Source: a virus. Taken from it: 64,000 nucleotides of DNA. The stretch is taken from positions 64,001 through 128,000 of the IMG/VR virus record IMGVR_UViG_3300045999_010033; one strand, 5' to 3'. The notes beneath the pieces were generated by a model. It saw only the letters and a list, made by a program, of their open reading frames with translations, was not told the origin of the DNA and did no database searches. Made by a program: the position numbers and the translations under genes. Positions 60,740 through 64,000 of the stretch are shown here, one piece after another. Numbering within the stretch: position 1 is the first letter of the stretch; every line of letters starts with the position of its first letter.

Positions 60740-63124
60740 TTAATTTGTAATTAACCATTGTGCAGTTAGTTCTGTCGACCATCCATCCGATGATATATTG
60801 TGCTTTATATTCGTTATTTGAAATACCCCATCTCTATTATATGTTTCGGGGACACCATCTATTTTAAAATACTCACCCGCCGTAAATCCACTAATTCCAT
60901 CAATCGTAACCGTTACTTCTATCGGTGTTAAAAAACTTTTAGTACCGGTAATTTCGGTTTTTTGACTAATTAATCCTTCAATTTTAGATTTGTATAAATA
61001 AATTAATGATGCTAAATTTTTATCGGAAGGTTTTAATTTAAAATTAATTTGTTTTGATTTTATCAATTTTACAAATGGTGTTTGTTCTTCTTCTGATGAT
61101 TCTGTATTTTTGTTTTTGTTCGCTTCATTTCTCGCAATGCCTTCATTATAATCGCGAATTAGTTTTTCTTTATTTGCTTTTAATTTTTCAACATCTATAT
61201 GGTTTATAGAATACCATCCATCCGCAGTTGTGTATTGAGAAAAATCAACAGACAAGTATGTATTTTTTTCTAATTGATTAAACCACTCATTTGCTGTGGG
61301 TTGTTGTGGTTGATTGTTTGCGGTTGCTTTTGATGATTTACTATTTTTAGAATTAGTGGAAATAATGGCGTTTTTTATTAAAACATAATTATTAAATACG
61401 GATTGTCCCGCAACCAAATCATCAAGTTCTTGAGTAAACTTAAACTCCTTTACAATCGAAGCAACGCTAAATGGTTTGAATCTATAATCTTTTGCATTAC
61501 AATTTTCTTGTAATCTTTTTTCTTCTTTACTTCTAATTTTAAAATCTAATAATCCAATTGGCTTTCCTTCTTTTGAAGATGCATTATGCAATTCAAACAA
61601 ACCCAATGAATTATCGTTCAATAATGATTTAATTTGATTTATAAAATCCAATCTTGAAAATGTTCTATTCCAAATTTTTACAACTTCTTCATATAGAATA
61701 AATATATTTAATGCATTCCCTAATTTATAACCTTTATCTGTATCTTTTAATATAATTTCTACTTTTTCATTTTTCTCATTATATCTGTATACTTGTTTTG
61801 AATCATAAAAACTATATCCATTTATTGGATAATTTTCTATTTTTTTAAATATAATTTCATTCTTATCTTTATCAGAAACATCAAATGTAGGAACACTTCC
61901 GGGAAATATAACGGATTTGCTAGTAGAAATTAAATATTCGTGAGAACGTACCGGTATATATTCGATATCTTTACCATCAACATTGTATTTATCAACATTA
62001 TACTCTAAACCCGGCACCGCAGTTGTAGAATAGTTCATTAAAATTTTTACTATAAATCTTAATGAAACGTATCTATCCAACGATATCACTTCTCCTTTTT
62101 GTTCTTTGTTTTCCACTCCCCAATTAAAAAAATCATCTTTCCAATCAGGTTTACCATTTGGTAAAACTCCGGTTATTAACTTGTTAAATATATCAGGATT
62201 CAAATCTAAATCGGATATCATTTGATTTTTTGCTATGTTGAAGAAATCTTCGGCAGTTTTAGGAGGTGATTTGGTTTTACCTTTTTTTGGAATAGATGCT
62301 TGACTTTTTTGGGATGGTTTAAGTTTTGAGATTGCTAAATTATATTGATTTCCTTGAGATATTTCTAACATAACCGAATATACTCCACCTTCTTCGGACG
62401 TGAGTGAATAATCGGTTACCGTTCCTAAACTATTTTCATATGTTCCTAAACTTTTTTCTGCTTTTTCATAATAATTTTTAGTATAATTTTCTTCTCCAAT
62501 GGATGCACTAATATATGTTTGTGTAAAATTATCCCAAGATGTGTTGTTTGTAATTAGGGCCTGTTCGGGTTTACTAAAATATTTTGCGTTACCATCATTT
62601 ACTTTTTTTGAAAGTAAACTACTATCACCGAATTCAACTAATAAATGCATACCTGGTCTTAGGAAAAAAACCTCAAACATTTCTAATTGTTTTAAGGAAA
62701 AGCATTTTACATTTACTCTAGTTGTTTTAAGAGTATTATTTGCACCATCGGTATCAATTTCAATACTTTCTATTATAGGTGTACTAATTCTACGATTTAC
62801 TTCCCCGTCAATTGTTATAGGTTTACCTTCCAAATCATACCCCAATAGGGTTTCTCTTAATTGATAATTTTCTTTTATTGAAGTTTTATTGGATATTACA
62901 CATCCACGATATATTTCTTTGTTGTTAGTGTTACCTGCTATTAAAGATTCTAATTCCTTTACTCTATCTTCGTTTTTATCTTTACGTTCACCCTTTACAA
63001 CTACTGCAGTAGATACTAAAATTGCATAAGGCATTTTAAATGTAAGAAGATTTGGGTTTTTTTCTCTTTCTTCTAAAACATTAACTACCCAACATTTTAG
63101 TGGAGTTACATATGGAAATGGCAT
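60740..63124 (-). CDS. Baseplate/tail hub-like structural protein
   Basis: A 794-residue protein. The N-terminal KMPYAILVSTAVVVKGERKD and the segment ESIEIDTDGANNTLKTTRVN then FEVFFLRPGMHLLVEFGDSS look like the beta-barrel hub domains of contractile tails (gp27/gp44-type), and the C-terminal FKIDGVPETYNRDGVFQITN then HNISSDGWSTELTAQWLI is typical of late-control-D-like hub proteins. The middle is Lys/Asn rich. It lies beside a LysM-type baseplate gene. Confidence 0.7.
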   Translation of the reverse strand: MPFPYVTPLKCWVVNVLEEREKNPNLLTFKMPYAILVSTAVVVKGERKDKNEDRVKELESLIAGNTNNKEIYRGCVISNKTSIKENYQLRETLLGYDLEGKPITIDGEVNRRISTPIIESIEIDTDGANNTLKTTRVNVKCFSLKQLEMFEVFFLRPGMHLLVEFGDSSLLSKKVNDGNAKYFSKPEQALITNNTSWDNFTQTYISASIGEENYTKNYYEKAEKSLGTYENSLGTVTDYSLTSEEGGVYSVMLEISQGNQYNLAISKLKPSQKSQASIPKKGKTKSPPKTAEDFFNIAKNQMISDLDLNPDIFNKLITGVLPNGKPDWKDDFFNWGVENKEQKGEVISLDRYVSLRFIVKILMNYSTTAVPGLEYNVDKYNVDGKDIEYIPVRSHEYLISTSKSVIFPGSVPTFDVSDKDKNEIIFKKIENYPINGYSFYDSKQVYRYNEKNEKVEIILKDTDKGYKLGNALNIFILYEEVVKIWNRTFSRLDFINQIKSLLNDNSLGLFELHNASSKEGKPIGLLDFKIRSKEEKRLQENCNAKDYRFKPFSVASIVKEFKFTQELDDLVAGQSVFNNYVLIKNAIISTNSKNSKSSKATANNQPQQPTANEWFNQLEKNTYLSVDFSQYTTADGWYSINHIDVEKLKANKEKLIRDYNEGIARNEANKNKNTESSEEEQTPFVKLIKSKQINFKLKPSDKNLASLIYLYKSKIEGLISQKTEITGTKSFLTPIEVTVTIDGISGFTAGEYFKIDGVPETYNRDGVFQITNIKHNISSDGWSTELTAQWLITN

Positions 63125-63127
63125 AAA

Positions 63128-63430
63128 CTATTTATTAATTTTTTCTAAGTTATTTATAATCAAAGATGTATTTGTTGGTATTCTCAACTGCCTGCCCGGT
63201 TCTACTGCTAACGTTGCATCATTTAAGTTGTTAGCGTTTGCAATAATCCACCACATACGAGTATCACCATAATATTTGCTGGCGAGTAAATCTAATCGGT
63301 CTCCTTGTCCACTTATTATATAGATATCATCATCGGTTGGTAATACTTTAGGATAAATAGTTGATTCAAAATATTTAGTTTTTGTTTCTTTTTGCTCCTT
63401 TGAATTTGTGTATATGTATCTGCTGGCCAT
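63128..63430 (-). CDS. LysM-domain baseplate protein, gp53-like
   Basis: A 100-residue protein. IISGQGDRLDLLASKYYGDT followed by RMWWIIANANNLNDATLAVE and PGRQLRIPTN is a LysM-type fold as found in small tail proteins (gpX, gp53) that clamp the baseplate hub to the tube. It starts 13 bases after the upstream stop and ends 3 bases before the hub gene. Confidence 0.8.
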   Translation of the reverse strand: MASRYIYTNSKEQKETKTKYFESTIYPKVLPTDDDIYIISGQGDRLDLLASKYYGDTRMWWIIANANNLNDATLAVEPGRQLRIPTNTSLIINNLEKINK

Positions 63431-63443
63431 TTATATTATTTTT

Positions 63444-63995
63444 TTATCTTGTTACAAATTCAGTTCTATTTGATGTTTGTGTTCTAAATGGTGCGTTCGG
63501 TTGCGAATTTTGAGAATTTGCCATTACATAATTTTTTTCAGAAGTTTTTTCTGTTTTTGCTTGGTTCACTTTGGGGTCAGGACGTGGGTAGTCTGATTCT
63601 ATTTCATCAATATTACCACCATTTGTAAAATTATAATTGTATCTATACACGTTTGGTGTACTTTGATCTTTTGTAATTCCAAAATTTGGAATAATTTTAA
63701 ATCCTAAGCTAACGTCAATTACAGTTGGATATGGTGCATCGTTATTTTTTTCAAAACTAGTGAATTCATCATTTTTTCTATCTCTATCATATTGCACTCC
63801 CCAACTGATATTATCATCTATTGTGAATGATAATTCTTCTATGTATGCAAAAAGATTATTGTACAATCCAGTTATTGTAAAATATACTAAATTTGGTGAA
63901 AATGCCAATGAATTAATTTGATTACCATAAGATACTGCAGATAATTCTTCATTAGGAAAGACCCACTGCCTTAAAGCATTTAAATTATCTATCAT
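63444..63995 (-). CDS. Virion tail/baseplate protein, possibly 5-prime incomplete
   Basis: A 183-residue frame beginning at ATG 63995: MIDNLNALRQWVFPNEELSA, VYFTITGLYNNLFAYIEELS and FTIDDNISWGVQYDRD, then VIDVSLGFKIIPNFG and a Gln/Asn/Ser-rich tail. The strand pattern and gene order suggest a tail-tube-cap or baseplate component (gp48/gp54 type). The frame is open upstream to the window edge, so the real start may lie outside and the protein may be longer. Confidence 0.6.
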   Translation of the reverse strand: MIDNLNALRQWVFPNEELSAVSYGNQINSLAFSPNLVYFTITGLYNNLFAYIEELSFTIDDNISWGVQYDRDRKNDEFTSFEKNNDAPYPTVIDVSLGFKIIPNFGITKDQSTPNVYRYNYNFTNGGNIDEIESDYPRPDPKVNQAKTEKTSEKNYVMANSQNSQPNAPFRTQTSNRTEFVTR

Positions 63996-64000
63996 TGTGG

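Overview
The window looks like part of the genome of a large T4-like (contractile-tailed) phage of a Bacteroidetes host. Phage identity rests on a recognisable T4-type replisome: sliding clamp, both clamp-loader subunits, family B polymerase, DnaB-type helicase, FEN-type exonuclease, UvsX recombinase and gp32-like SSB. Baseplate/tail genes lie at the right end, and genes are tightly packed, mostly with ATGA/TAATG overlaps. A Bacteroidetes host is inferred from DUF4494- and DUF5522-like genes, two SusC/Oar-style TonB-dependent receptors, the absence of obvious Shine-Dalgarno sites, and promoters of the Bacteroidetes type (TTTG, 19-20 bases, TANNTTTG). Every gene I accept is on the minus strand, so transcription runs from high to low coordinates. 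The sequence is AT-rich throughout.

Layout in transcription order. 64.0-60.4 kb: tail/baseplate genes. 60.3-56.1 kb: a short family A DNA polymerase and an 838-residue unknown. 56.1-50.5 kb: small genes, gp32-like SSB, UvsX, exonuclease, helicase. 50.5-46.3 kb: a DNA methyltransferase, B12-dependent ribonucleotide reductase, DUF5522, PhoH, thioredoxin. 46.3-40.2 kb: a compact cassette of two more methyltransferases of the same family, a thymidylate-synthase-fold protein with a dCMP-type specificity residue, an asparagine-synthetase-like amidotransferase and a PLP enzyme. I propose this is a DNA-base modification system. 40.1-31.6 kb: a possible GHKL protein, family B polymerase, clamp, dUTPase, clamp loader, Cas4-like nuclease. 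31.4-14.5 kb: about twenty glycan genes (GT4, GT2 and GT10 transferases, split HldE-like kinase and nucleotidyltransferase, ColD-like PLP dehydratase, split thiamine-diphosphate enzyme, B12/radical-SAM protein, epimerases), plus an adenine-recycling pair (MTA/SAH nucleosidase and APRT). 14.5-0 kb: small proteins, P-loop and HAD enzymes, an Oar-like TonB receptor with its own promoter and terminator, a second TonB receptor paired with a lipoprotein, a ParB-like protein, and the start of thymidylate synthase (thyA), cut by the window edge.

The genes fit a virus that makes its own replisome and DNA precursors (RNR, thioredoxin, dUTPase, ThyA), probably modifies its DNA, builds unusual sugars, and changes the host outer membrane by expressing TonB-dependent receptors. 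Ten promoter-like sites with a shared extended consensus divide the window into transcription units. Three of them lie only 3-4 bases before an ATG, which suggests leaderless mRNAs. All function calls come from reading motifs; no database search was run.
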